Source: Christensenella sp. UBA4247
GTDB lineage: Bacteria; Bacillota; Clostridia; Christensenellales; CAG-1252
Direction: 5' to 3'
Length of the DNA stretch: 25,281 bases
NCBI GenBank assembly: GCA_002395405.1
Contig: DGWX01000017.1
Span: 1,840 to 27,120 of the forward strand
In this document: piece after piece, positions 7,698 through 14,630 of the stretch
Layout of the letters: each line of letters starts with the position of its first letter
Numbering within the stretch: the first letter of the stretch is position 1
The notes under the pieces: model-generated
Seen by the model: only the letters and a program-made list of their open reading frames with translations
What the model was told of the DNA's origin: nothing
Databases searched by the model: none
Position numbers and translations under genes: made by a program

Positions 7698-9510
7698 AAA
7701 AGATAATTACACAAGACAGCCTCCGAGAAGAGGTCCGATGCACGGTATGGGCGCCGTGGAAAAGCCCAAGAACATGAAAAAGGCGATCGTGGATCTTATG
7801 CATTACGCAAAACGCTTTTATCCCGCTTTTATCGCCGTTTTCCTACTGGCGGTCGCGTCTTCCGTCCTTATAATCCTCGGACCGAATTATATGAAGGAAC
7901 TGACGAACGTCATTTTGGACGGCGCTTTTTCGCCGGAGGGGATCCATGTTTCCGCCGCGATCAAGATCTGCGTAACGCTCGTTTGCTTTTATGCGTCGAG
8001 TATGGTTTTCGGCTATGCCCAAGGTTTTATTATGGCAACGGTTACGCAGCGCGTTTCCAAAGGACTTCGCACCGATATAAGCCGTAAGATCAATCGTATG
8101 CCGCTTCGGTATTTCGATAATACGAGTTTCGGCGATACCTTATCCCGCGCCACGAACGACGTGGACCTCATCGAGATCACGATGAACCGAAGCGTCGGCA
8201 CCCTGATCGGCGCCGTTACGCAATTTTTCGGCGCGATCATTATGATGTTTTATACGAATTATATTTTGGCGTTCGCCGCGATCGGAACGTCGCTTCTCGG
8301 GTTCTTCTTGATGAGCGTTATCATCAAGCGTTCGCAAAAATACTTCCTTCGTCAGCAACAAGAACTCGGAGAATTAAACGGCAGGATCGAAGAGATCTTC
8401 AGCGCGCATAACGTCGTAAAAGCGTACGGTGCGGAGGAAAAGGAAGAGCGCGTGTTCGCGAAGATGAACGCAAAACTACGCTTATCCGCGCGCAAAGCGC
8501 AATTCTTGTCCGGTTTGATGATGCCCTTTATGGCGTTCGTTGGAAACCTCGGTTTTGTCGTCGTGGCGGTTCTCGGCGGCGCGATGGCGATCAAAGGGAC
8601 GATCAAATTCGGCGTTGTGATCGCGTTTATTTCTTACGTCAATCTCTTTATCAATCCCCTTACGCAGCTTGCGAATTCCGCCTCTTCTTTGCAATCCGCT
8701 TCCGCGGCGAGCGAAAGAGTTTTCGAATTTCTGCATAACGAAGAGCAGGCGGACGAAAGCGATAAAACCGCGGTTTTGAAAGATGTTAAAGGAGACGTCG
8801 TATTTGAGAACGTCCGCTTCGGTTACGACGAGTCGCGCGAGATCATGCACGGCTTTTCCGCTCACGCCTATCCCGGACAAAAGGTCGCGATCGTGGGACC
8901 GACCGGCGCGGGAAAAACCACGCTCGTGAATCTTTTGATGCGTTTTTACGAGCCGAACAGCGGCAAAATCTACGTGGACGGTGTGGATATATCGACCTTA
9001 AAAAGAGAAAACGTGCGCGAGCTGTTCGGAATGGTTTTGCAAGATACTTGGTTGTTCGGCGGAACGATCCGCGAGAATATCGCGTACAACAAAGAAGTTT
9101 CGGATGAAAAGGTCGAGCAGGCGGCAAAAGCGGTCGGACTTCATCACTTTATCAAAACCCTTCCCAAAGGCTATGATACCGTTTTGGACGGGAACGTCAA
9201 TCTCTCCGTTGGGCAAAAGCAACTTTTGACGATCGCGCGCGCGATCGTGGAAGACGCGCCGCTTTTAATTCTGGACGAAGCGACGAGCAGCGTGGACACT
9301 CGAACCGAACTTCTGATCCAACGGGCGATGGATTCTTTGACGGAGGGGCGTACTTCCTTCGTGATCGCACACCGACTTTCCACCATCAAGAACGCCGATT
9401 TGATCCTCGTTTTGCAAAACGGCGATATCGTGGAGCAGGGAACTCACGAACAGCTTCTCAATAAAGAAGGCGGCGCCTATCGGAGCTTGTACGAATCGCA
9501 ATTCAATTAA
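7690..9510 (+). CDS. Heterodimeric ABC exporter subunit with catalytic ATPase site
   Basis: A 606-residue partner half-transporter. A cytoplasmic N-terminal extension of about 35 residues precedes six membrane helices. Nucleotide-binding domain: Walker A GPTGAGKTT (403-411), signature LSVGQ (505-509, the first Gly of LSGGQ replaced by Val), Walker B LLILDEATSSVD with Asp529 and catalytic Glu530, and switch His561 (IAHR). The noncanonical signature faces the degenerate Walker motifs of the first subunit. The intact Glu and His pair with the canonical signature of that subunit, giving one active site per heterodimer as in TM287/288 and LmrCD. It overlaps the preceding gene by 8 nt, with GGAGG about 9 nt before the ATG. 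The operon ends at the terminator at 9509-9543. Confidence 0.93.
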   Translation: MPEKDNYTRQPPRRGPMHGMGAVEKPKNMKKAIVDLMHYAKRFYPAFIAVFLLAVASSVLIILGPNYMKELTNVILDGAFSPEGIHVSAAIKICVTLVCFYASSMVFGYAQGFIMATVTQRVSKGLRTDISRKINRMPLRYFDNTSFGDTLSRATNDVDLIEITMNRSVGTLIGAVTQFFGAIIMMFYTNYILAFAAIGTSLLGFFLMSVIIKRSQKYFLRQQQELGELNGRIEEIFSAHNVVKAYGAEEKEERVFAKMNAKLRLSARKAQFLSGLMMPFMAFVGNLGFVVVAVLGGAMAIKGTIKFGVVIAFISYVNLFINPLTQLANSASSLQSASAASERVFEFLHNEEQADESDKTAVLKDVKGDVVFENVRFGYDESREIMHGFSAHAYPGQKVAIVGPTGAGKTTLVNLLMRFYEPNSGKIYVDGVDISTLKRENVRELFGMVLQDTWLFGGTIRENIAYNKEVSDEKVEQAAKAVGLHHFIKTLPKGYDTVLDGNVNLSVGQKQLLTIARAIVEDAPLLILDEATSSVDTRTELLIQRAMDSLTEGRTSFVIAHRLSTIKNADLILVLQNGDIVEQGTHEQLLNKEGGAYRSLYESQFN

Positions 9511-9543
9511 AAAAAAGAACTGCAGCTTGCAGTTCTTTTTTTT
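9509..9543. terminator. Bidirectional terminator between convergent genes
   Basis: GAACTGCA (9517-9524), loop GCT, TGCAGTTC (9528-9535), flanked by eight A on the left and eight T on the right. It can stop the ABC operon on the plus strand and the OhrR-MBL operon on the minus strand. Confidence 0.93.
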
Positions 9544-9557
9544 AGCCGATTGTTCTA

Positions 9558-10502
9558 TTAAGACGCGGGATTGAACTTTTCTTTTCCCTGCTTGCATCTC
9601 GGGCAGCGCCAATCATCCGGAAGATCCTCGAAGGCAACGCCGCCTGCTTCGGCGGGATCATAAACGAAGCCGCAGACGCTGCAAACGTACTTTCCGCTTT
9701 GTTTTTTCTCGCTGAAATCGACCTCGGCGAGATGGGTGGGAACGGGATGATCGAGATCCATAACGCGCTTTGCTTCGAGGTTTTCATAACCCTGCGGGGT
9801 GTGGGTGGACAGATAAACGGTGGGGTGCGCCTTAATGAATTCGCGAACGCGATCGAGCGTTATGCGCGCTTCCGCAAGATCGTCGAACACAACGGAAAGC
9901 TTGTTTGCGTACAGCGCTTCATCCACGTACGTTATATCGCCGTGTATCATATAGAAAAGTCCGTCCGCTTCCGCGATCACGATGCTGTTGCCGTTCGTAT
10001 GCCCTTTGGCTTTGATATAATAAACGCCGTCCGTGATCTTTTGCGAAGCGGGGAAGTTATAGTAGGCGCCGTCCGTAAAAGAAACGGGATAAACGTTCGC
10101 GAGCCCTTTGAGTTCGTCCGCCGCGACTTCTTCTTCGTTTACGAAGATTTGCGCGTTTGGGAATTCTTTTAAGCAGCCCGAGTGATCGGCGTGTCTATGC
10201 GTTAAAAGGATCTTTTTAACGTCTTCCGGTTTGTACCCGAGAGACGCAAAAGCTTCCATATAACCGCAAATATCTTTTCCCGTGTAAGCGGGGACGTTCT
10301 CGTTCGGGATCTCTTCGGGCGTTCCCGTCGGAAGTCCGGTATCTACGAGGATGACCTCGCTGCCCGTGTCGATCAAATAGTTCTGCAAGCTGCCGCGATA
10401 GCGAACGTTTTTGTCGAACGCGTCCGGACCTTCTTCGCCGCCGAACGCGAAGGGTTGCGAATAGAAACCGTCTTTTCTGAATTGGATGGCTTTGATGATC
10501 AT
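9558..10502 (-). CDS. MBL-fold metallohydrolase with C-terminal rubredoxin domain
   Basis: A 314-residue cytoplasmic two-domain protein. Residues 35-260 form a metallo-beta-lactamase fold resembling lactonase-like members: HRHADH (102-107), His168, Asp189 (HGDI) and a late His234. Having His rather than Glu at the third ligand argues for a zinc hydrolase and against the diiron site of flavodiiron oxygen reductases (HxExDH). Residues 271-312 are rubredoxin, with iron ligands C274xxC277 and C300PxC303. No flavodoxin domain separates them. The ATG at 10502 overlaps the regulator stop as ATGA with AGGAGA 9-10 nt upstream; a TTG at 10511 is too close to that site. Its OhrR-like neighbour implies a role under peroxide or oxygen stress. 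Substrate unknown. Confidence 0.88.
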   Translation of the reverse strand: MIIKAIQFRKDGFYSQPFAFGGEEGPDAFDKNVRYRGSLQNYLIDTGSEVILVDTGLPTGTPEEIPNENVPAYTGKDICGYMEAFASLGYKPEDVKKILLTHRHADHSGCLKEFPNAQIFVNEEEVAADELKGLANVYPVSFTDGAYYNFPASQKITDGVYYIKAKGHTNGNSIVIAEADGLFYMIHGDITYVDEALYANKLSVVFDDLAEARITLDRVREFIKAHPTVYLSTHTPQGYENLEAKRVMDLDHPVPTHLAEVDFSEKKQSGKYVCSVCGFVYDPAEAGGVAFEDLPDDWRCPRCKQGKEKFNPAS

Positions 10503-10939
10503 TTTTCCCAATCTCCTTTTAATAATTTAAATAACAGCGTTTTGAACTGCTTGAATTCTTCATCCGATAACCAATGCTCTTCCGCAAGCGTCTTCGGAAC
10601 GTCGATCGCTCGCTTTTTAAGCAGTTTTCCTTTTTCCGTTAACGCGATTACGAGATTTCTTTTGTCCGCTTCGTCCTTATAAAGATCGATATATCCCTTC
10701 GATTTGAGCTTGCGAAGAAGGTCGGTCAGGGTGTTCGCCTTTAAGTACAATGCGCTGACGAGATCCTTTTCGTGTATCTTTTCTTTTTCCCAAAGTACCA
10801 TCATCGTAACGTATTGCGTGTAGGTCAGATCCAGCTTTTTCAAAAGCGGCTGATAGCGCCGCAATATCTTGTTACAAACCGCGTAAGTCGGGAAGCAAAT
10901 TTGACTGGATAATAGCAAAAGCTCGTATTCGTTTTCCAT
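10499..10939 (-). CDS. OhrR-like MarR-family organic peroxide sensor
   Basis: A 146-residue regulator. The start at 10939 has AGAGG just upstream; a longer frame would run into the promoter. The N-terminus matches OhrR: reactive Cys15 (SSQICFPTYAV), with Tyr29 and Tyr40 at the positions that activate the peroxidatic Cys in Bacillus OhrR. Other family marks are LTYTQYVTMMVLWE, then a helix-turn-helix including LKANTLTDLLRKLKSKGYI, and a wing with DKRN. In the family, oxidation of this Cys releases DNA and derepresses the target. Here the target is probably its own operon with the MBL-rubredoxin gene; no ohr gene is visible. Cys22 could form a disulfide. Family is clear; the inducer is inferred. 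Confidence 0.9.
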   Translation of the reverse strand: MENEYELLLLSSQICFPTYAVCNKILRRYQPLLKKLDLTYTQYVTMMVLWEKEKIHEKDLVSALYLKANTLTDLLRKLKSKGYIDLYKDEADKRNLVIALTEKGKLLKKRAIDVPKTLAEEHWLSDEEFKQFKTLLFKLLKGDWEK

Positions 10940-10957
10940 TGAGATCCTCTTGATCGT

Positions 10958-10981
10958 AATTATGTCGCGTCCGATATAATT
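10958..10981. promoter_or_regulatory. 24-bp operator palindrome over the ohrR-like promoter
   Basis: AATTAT-n-TCG, four bases, CGA-n-ATAATT: nine matching positions per arm, AT-rich outer arms as in MarR/OhrR sites. It covers the whole spacer and the -10, so a bound dimer would exclude RNA polymerase. Assignment to the adjacent regulator is inferred. Confidence 0.75.
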
Positions 10982-10987
10982 TGTCAA
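10959..10987 (-). promoter_or_regulatory. Promoter of ohrR-like/MBL-rubredoxin operon
   Basis: On the minus strand, TTGACA (10987-10982), 17-nt spacer, CATAAT (10964-10959), about 20 nt before the ATG at 10939. A near-perfect palindrome fills the spacer and -10. Confidence 0.85.
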
Positions 10988-10997
10988 GGGTTTTTGT

Positions 10998-11032
10998 AAA
11001 AAAAACGGCGTTTCCGATGCGGGAAAAGCCGT
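10998..11032 (-). terminator. Minus-strand terminator after FTR-like gene
   Basis: Read on the minus strand, ACGGC, a one-base bulge, TTTCCC, a short loop, GGAAA and GCCGT form a stem (11032-11005), followed by eight T (complement of 11005-10998). It lies 32 nt past the FTR-like stop and immediately before the next promoter. Confidence 0.85.
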
Positions 11033-11063
11033 CTTTCGTTTGTTTTAAGGAAGAAAGAAGGAT

Positions 11064-11261
11064 CTATTTTTCTTTATAATAAAGCATGCAATGGCAATAT
11101 CCTTCGAAAGAAGGATCGGCGATTTGATCGCGAAATTCTTTACACATACATTTATTCTCCGGAATGCGCTCGCGGCGGCAGGGGCAGTATCCGCCCGATT
11201 TTTCGAGACCTTCTCGGATGACGTTTACGATCTCTTCGTTTTCGTTGAATCTTACTTTCAT
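11064..11261 (-). CDS. Small ferredoxin:thioredoxin reductase catalytic-domain protein
   Basis: A 65-residue protein with three Cys-x-Cys pairs: CPC (26-28), CMC (38-40) and CHC (56-58), in the context GYCPCR...NKCMCKEF...GYCHCMLYYKE. This is the six-cysteine pattern of the FTR catalytic subunit, where four Cys hold a 4Fe-4S cluster and two form the active disulfide. At 65 residues it is shorter than classical FTR-beta (about 110), and no FTR-alpha or thioredoxin is in the window. The ATG at 11261 has AGGGGG 7 nt upstream; longer readings run through the promoter. It is divergent from the BclA-like gene. Likely role: ferredoxin-driven thiol-disulfide exchange, consistent with the redox genes alongside. 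Confidence 0.85.
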   Translation of the reverse strand: MKVRFNENEEIVNVIREGLEKSGGYCPCRRERIPENKCMCKEFRDQIADPSFEGYCHCMLYYKEK

Positions 11262-11282
11262 AGATATTCCCCCTTTGGAAAT

Positions 11283-11311
11283 AGTATAGCACGCTTGGAT
11301 CGGAAAATAAA
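11283..11311 (-). promoter_or_regulatory. Extended -10 promoter for FTR-like gene
   Basis: On the minus strand, TGCTATACT (-10 at 11288-11283, extended TG), with a poor -35 TTTATT (11311-11306) at 17 nt. The start is about 15 nt ahead of the ribosome site. Confidence 0.6.
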
Positions 11312-11411
11312 CGGTTTCGGGAAAAACTCTTTTGGGAAAAACGGTCGAGCGGCATGAAAAGGAAAGGAACTTTTGCGAGATCATTCGCATTTACTGAAAA
11401 GGGGAGCCAAT

Positions 11412-11430
11412 ACATACGAGATCCGTATGT
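11412..11430. repeat. Inverted repeat upstream of BclA-like gene
   Basis: ACATACG (11412-11418), five bases, CGTATGT (11424-11430): a perfect 7-bp inverted repeat, followed by the imperfect palindrome CGCGATAAAG...TTCGCG (11431-11456) just before the ribosome site. It could be an operator or a leader hairpin. No convincing sigma-A promoter was seen here. Confidence 0.5.
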
Positions 11431-11473
11431 CGCGATAAAGAAGACGTCTTTTCGCGCAAAAAGGAGAATGATT

Positions 11474-12043
11474 ATGTTTGGTTGTTGTAACAGTCTTTTG
11501 GGTTCGAGTTGTCGCTGCGCGTGTCAGCGTCGTTGCTTAGGCGGAGGCGGATCCCCTACGTTTCCGAACCCTTTCCCGCCCGTAAATCCCCCCGTAACGC
11601 CGCCCGTTCAGCCGGCGAGATTGCGCGGTACGGAAGTTCTTTTAACGGGAGCGAGCGGCGGCACGCTTGCAAACGGTTTTCCGATCCCGTTCAATAACCT
11701 CGTATCGAATAACGCGCTCGGCGTAACCTTTACTACGAGCAGCGTAACGATCGCGAGGAGCGGAACCTACCTCGTAAATTGGTGGGTCGCCCTCGAAGAA
11801 CCGGTGGAAGTTGAGAACGCCGCGGCAGGGCAAAACGCCGGTATCGCGTTTTCCGCAACGCTGAACGGTTCGGTGGTTTCCACGTCCTACGCCCCCGGCG
11901 GAACGGATCAATTCAGCGGAACGGCGCTCGTAACGGTTACGAATACGCCCGCAACGTTGCAGATCATCAACAATTCCGGGTGTAACGTCGTGTTCGGCGA
12001 GGCGGGAGCGCAGGCGGGAATGACGGTAACGCAATTCGCTTAA
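11474..12043 (+). CDS. Cys-rich, Pro-rich protein with BclA-like C-terminal domain
   Basis: A 189-residue protein of probable surface or spore location. Residues 1-27 carry six Cys (4, 5, 13, 15, 17, 21), then GGGGS and a Pro-rich linker (about 29-50, with PVNPPVTPPVQP). The rest (about 52-189) is a beta-rich domain resembling the C-terminal jelly roll of BclA and related exosporium proteins: LANGFPIPFNN, LGVTFTTSSVTIARSGTYLVNWW and repeated Thr/Val strands ending GMTVTQFA. The collagen GXX repeat of BclA is absent, replaced by the Pro-rich linker. It has no signal peptide. AAGGAG (11461-11466) fits ATG 11474 (7 nt) better than ATG 11468 (1 nt). Function is inferred from domain style; no structural role is proven. 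Confidence 0.7.
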   Translation: MFGCCNSLLGSSCRCACQRRCLGGGGSPTFPNPFPPVNPPVTPPVQPARLRGTEVLLTGASGGTLANGFPIPFNNLVSNNALGVTFTTSSVTIARSGTYLVNWWVALEEPVEVENAAAGQNAGIAFSATLNGSVVSTSYAPGGTDQFSGTALVTVTNTPATLQIINNSGCNVVFGEAGAQAGMTVTQFA

Positions 12044-12073
12044 AAAAAATTGCGGCTATCGAATTTGCCGATC

Positions 12074-12105
12074 AAAAAAAGTGCGGTTTGATCACCGCAC
12101 TTTTT
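12074..12105. terminator. Bidirectional terminator
   Basis: Seven A, GTGCGG (12081-12086), loop TTTGATCA, CCGCAC (12095-12100), five T. It serves the BclA-like gene on the plus strand and the cyclophilin-like gene on the minus strand. Confidence 0.92.
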
Positions 12106-12152
12106 CATATCCCGTTCTTCGCGCCGGAAATGATTTCAGCGCGTTTTCGAAC

Positions 12153-12652
12153 CTATCGCAAGCTCAATCGAACGAGCGTTTTCCCGTTTCCTGCGCCGAG
12201 CAGGGAGCGCAACTCGCTTTCGGAATACCCGTCGATCCTGCCGATCCTTGTAAAAGTATAGCTGTTTGCACCGTAATACAGGCAGAGGTTTCTGCCTTGA
12301 TAGAGGATCACGTCGCCGCTTTGCGTATGAATAAACTCGTCGTTTCTCGGGAGCGAATGCCGAGGTCGCCTACCTTTTCAAATCCGCCGAAGTCATCCGC
12401 TTCGTAAGAAAGGTCTTTGTCTTTCAATAATTCCGCGAGCGCGCGAGCCGAGGAATTATCCGCGAGCGAAAGGGCGAGGCGATTGCCGTTTAAGTAAACG
12501 TAGATCTCCTCGGAAACAGTCTCTTCGGAGGTTGTCGGAGTCTCGCTAACCGGATCGGCAGCCGCGGGCGCATTTTTAGCCTCGCAAGACGCAAAGACGA
12601 AAAACGCGAGAAAAAGAAACAAGGCTATAATCCAAATGATCGTTTTCTTCAT
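12153..12652 (-). pseudogene. Cyclophilin-like fold lipoprotein, broken by a frameshift
   Basis: The ATG at 12652 follows AAGGAGA, inside the end of the ABM gene. The first frame gives a lipoprotein signal (MKKTIIWIIALFLFLAFFVF then ASC with Cys23), a Ser/Thr/Glu linker and the start of a cyclophilin-like domain (NGNRLALSLADNSSARALAELL, FGGFEKVGDLG). It then stops at 12308. The rest continues in another frame without a break: DEFIHTQSGDVILYQG, LCLYYGANSYTFTRIGRIDG and SELRSLLGAGNGKTLVRLSL to a TAG at 12153. Losing one base in the T run at 12343-12345 (A run on the coding strand) explains it exactly. Restored length is about 166 residues. Either a recent pseudogene or a sequencing error; there is no slippery heptamer for programmed shifting. 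Confidence 0.8.
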
Positions 12653-12657
12653 AAATA

Positions 12658-12984
12658 CTATCTCCTTACGTATTTTTCATCGATCGCGCCGTTTTGCCGG
12701 GCTTCGAATTTTTCGATTTTCATATGAACGTCGTATTTTTCCCGCAGCGCGGAAATTTGTTTCATCATGGGGGAAGTATGGTGGGCGTCCAGCGCGTCTT
12801 GGTCTCTCCAAGAATCGATCAGAAGAACGGTCGTTTTATCGTGGATCGGATAGAAGTACTCGTATTGTTCGTTTCCTTCTTCGGCGCGGATCGCGTCGGC
12901 AATGCCTTTTTTGATCATTTGCTTCGCAAATTTTCGCGCGTTTCTTCCTTTGGCGGAATAATAGATGTGAAACGTAACGCTCAT
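12658..12984 (-). CDS. Antibiotic biosynthesis monooxygenase (ABM) domain protein
   Basis: A 108-residue single-domain protein of the ABM/YgiN ferredoxin-like fold, usually a dimer acting on quinols or other small aromatics without a bound cofactor. Visible family pattern: a first strand (VTFHIYYSAKGRNARKF), GNEQYEYFYPIHDKTTVLLIDSWRDQDALDAHHTSPMM in pieces, where the W-x-D-x-x-A-L-x-x-H motif is diagnostic, and a C-terminal strand (VHMKIEKFEA). AAGGAG lies 8 nt before the ATG. Its end contains the ribosome site of the cyclophilin-like gene, and its start overlaps the small upstream frame as ATGA, so the three look operonic. A physiological substrate cannot be predicted. Confidence 0.85.
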   Translation of the reverse strand: MSVTFHIYYSAKGRNARKFAKQMIKKGIADAIRAEEGNEQYEYFYPIHDKTTVLLIDSWRDQDALDAHHTSPMMKQISALREKYDVHMKIEKFEARQNGAIDEKYVRR

Positions 12985-13167
12985 TTTGTTTTTCTCCTTA
13001 ATTCTCTCTTTTTACCCCCGTCCAAAAGTTTTCGGACGGTCTCGTAGGTCAGCTCGTAAACGCTGTGATAGGCAAACGCCACGCCTGCGTTTTTCATAGC
13101 CGCTTTTTGCTTATCGGTCGAAAAACGGCGAGTCTTTCAGCGGTTCGTGAAACTTTTTTACGATGGA
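12981..13167 (-). pseudogene. Possible gene remnant between trkH and ABM gene
   Basis: An unrecognised protein-like stretch on the minus strand. From an ATG at 13097 it reads 38 residues (MKNAGVAFAYHSVYELTYET, then VRKLLDGGKK) and stops in an ATGA overlap with the ABM start. No ribosome site precedes that ATG. Upstream, the adjacent frame continues straight from the trkH stop with FHEPLKDSPFFDR and then a stop; a single-base shift would join the two pieces. Codon choice resembles real genes here. It may be the decayed 3' end of a gene once between trkH and the ABM gene, or a short coupling peptide. I do not recognise the family. Confidence 0.35.
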
Positions 13168-14628
13168 TTATTTTTTATACGTTGCCGGACTGAAAAGAAC
13201 GATCAGCGGGAAAATTTCCAACCTGCCGAAAAGCATTTCCAGCGAAAGAATGATTTTGGAAAAAGCGGAATAGCCCGAGAAGTTGCAAGCGGGACCTACG
13301 AGTCCGAATCCCGGACCGATATTGCCGATACAGGAGAGGGAAGAAGAGAAGTTCGTCATAAAATCGCCGAAACGCTCGATGGAGATCAAAAGGGTGCAAA
13401 GGATCAGGATCGCGACCCAAATGATAAAATACACGCGAACGTTGTTTACGACTTGATCTTCCACCTTTTGACCTTCGAGTTTGATCGTAACGATCTCGCG
13501 CGGATGCACCATTTTGCGAATATCGGCCGCGGTGGCTTTAAAGAGGATCATAAGGCGGGAAACTTTCATACCGCCCGCGGTAGATCCCGCCATACCGCCC
13601 GTCATCATAAGGAAGAGCAAAATGACTTTGGAAAGGGTGGGCCAAACGTCGTAATCCACGGATGAAAAGCCCGTTGTGGAAGATAAAGAAAGAACTTGGA
13701 AAGACGACGCGCGCAGCGCTTCTCCGAAGGTGGGAAATAGGGACTTCGCGGAATAAACGAGGTTTGCCGCGATCGCAAACATACTGAAAACGACGAGTAA
13801 GACGTACGCGCGCGCTTCTTCATTTTTAAACGCTTTGACCGCGTGTTTGGTCAAGATGAGGAAGTAAAGGTTAAAATTGAGAGAGAAAAGGAACATAAAG
13901 ACCGAGATCACGATCTCGATATACAGGCTGTTATAAGCGGCAATGCTTTGATTGCGGACGCTGAAACCGCCCGTTCCCGCGTTTGCAAAAGCAGTCGTGA
14001 CCGCGTCGAAAACGGGCATTTTCCCAAGGAGGAGCAGCAGCGTTTCGAGAAGGGTCAACGAGATGTACATCGCGTACAAAATACGCGCCGTTCTGCCCAT
14101 TTTGGAAGTCAGTTTACCGACGGACGGTCCCGTTGCTTCCGCGCGAAACGCGTGTATAATGCCGGCGTTGCTTTTCGGAAGAACGGCAAGTACGAACACA
14201 AGCACGCCCATACCGCCGATCCAGTTTGTAAAGGAGCGCCAAAAGAGGATGCTTTTCGGCAGGCTTTCCACGTCGGAAAGGACGGAAGCGCCCGTCGTCG
14301 TAAAGCCCGAGATGGTTTCGAAAAGCGCGTCCGCGTAGTTCGGGATCGAACGGGTAATTACGAAGGGCATCGCGCCGACGAGAGACATCGCGATCCAAGA
14401 AAACGCGACGATCGCGAAGCCTTCTTTCGCGTATATGTTTTTTTCTTCTCCTTTTGCCTGAACGATGAAAGTGGGAAGGGAAAGGGCGATCAGAACGGCG
14501 ATGGGGATCGCGAAGCCGAGATACGTGTCTTCGCCGTAGATCGCGGCTGAGATCAACGGGATCAGAAGCATAACCGCTTCCGCGATAAAGATTTTTCCGA
14601 GATTTTTGAAGACTGTTTTCCAGTTCAT
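13168..14628 (-). CDS. trkH: TrkH family potassium uptake membrane subunit
   Basis: A 486-residue polytopic membrane protein, the K+-translocating subunit of a Trk/Ktr system. The four selectivity-filter loops of this family are visible in order: ISGFTTTGASVL, FANAGTGGFSVRN, LSLSSTTGFSSVDY and SCIGNIGPGFGLVGP. The family phrase MMTGGMAGSTAGGMK follows the third pore loop, and the ending LEIFPLIVLFSPATYKK is typical. Length is normal for TrkH. It starts 2 nt after the trkA stop without a clear ribosome site, so it is probably translated by coupling. TrkA gates it in response to nucleotides. Confidence 0.95.
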   Translation of the reverse strand: MNWKTVFKNLGKIFIAEAVMLLIPLISAAIYGEDTYLGFAIPIAVLIALSLPTFIVQAKGEEKNIYAKEGFAIVAFSWIAMSLVGAMPFVITRSIPNYADALFETISGFTTTGASVLSDVESLPKSILFWRSFTNWIGGMGVLVFVLAVLPKSNAGIIHAFRAEATGPSVGKLTSKMGRTARILYAMYISLTLLETLLLLLGKMPVFDAVTTAFANAGTGGFSVRNQSIAAYNSLYIEIVISVFMFLFSLNFNLYFLILTKHAVKAFKNEEARAYVLLVVFSMFAIAANLVYSAKSLFPTFGEALRASSFQVLSLSSTTGFSSVDYDVWPTLSKVILLFLMMTGGMAGSTAGGMKVSRLMILFKATAADIRKMVHPREIVTIKLEGQKVEDQVVNNVRVYFIIWVAILILCTLLISIERFGDFMTNFSSSLSCIGNIGPGFGLVGPACNFSGYSAFSKIILSLEMLFGRLEIFPLIVLFSPATYKK

Positions 14629-14630
14629 AA

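Noticed and set aside
12308..12652. A complete 114-residue lipoprotein gene ending at 12308
   Set aside because: The cyclophilin-like domain continues in the next frame past this stop, so the stop results from a frameshift.
13015..13040. CCGTCC...GGACGG hairpin between trkH and the ABM gene as a terminator
   Set aside because: No T-run follows on either strand, and the sequence is inside the remnant frame coupled to the ABM gene.
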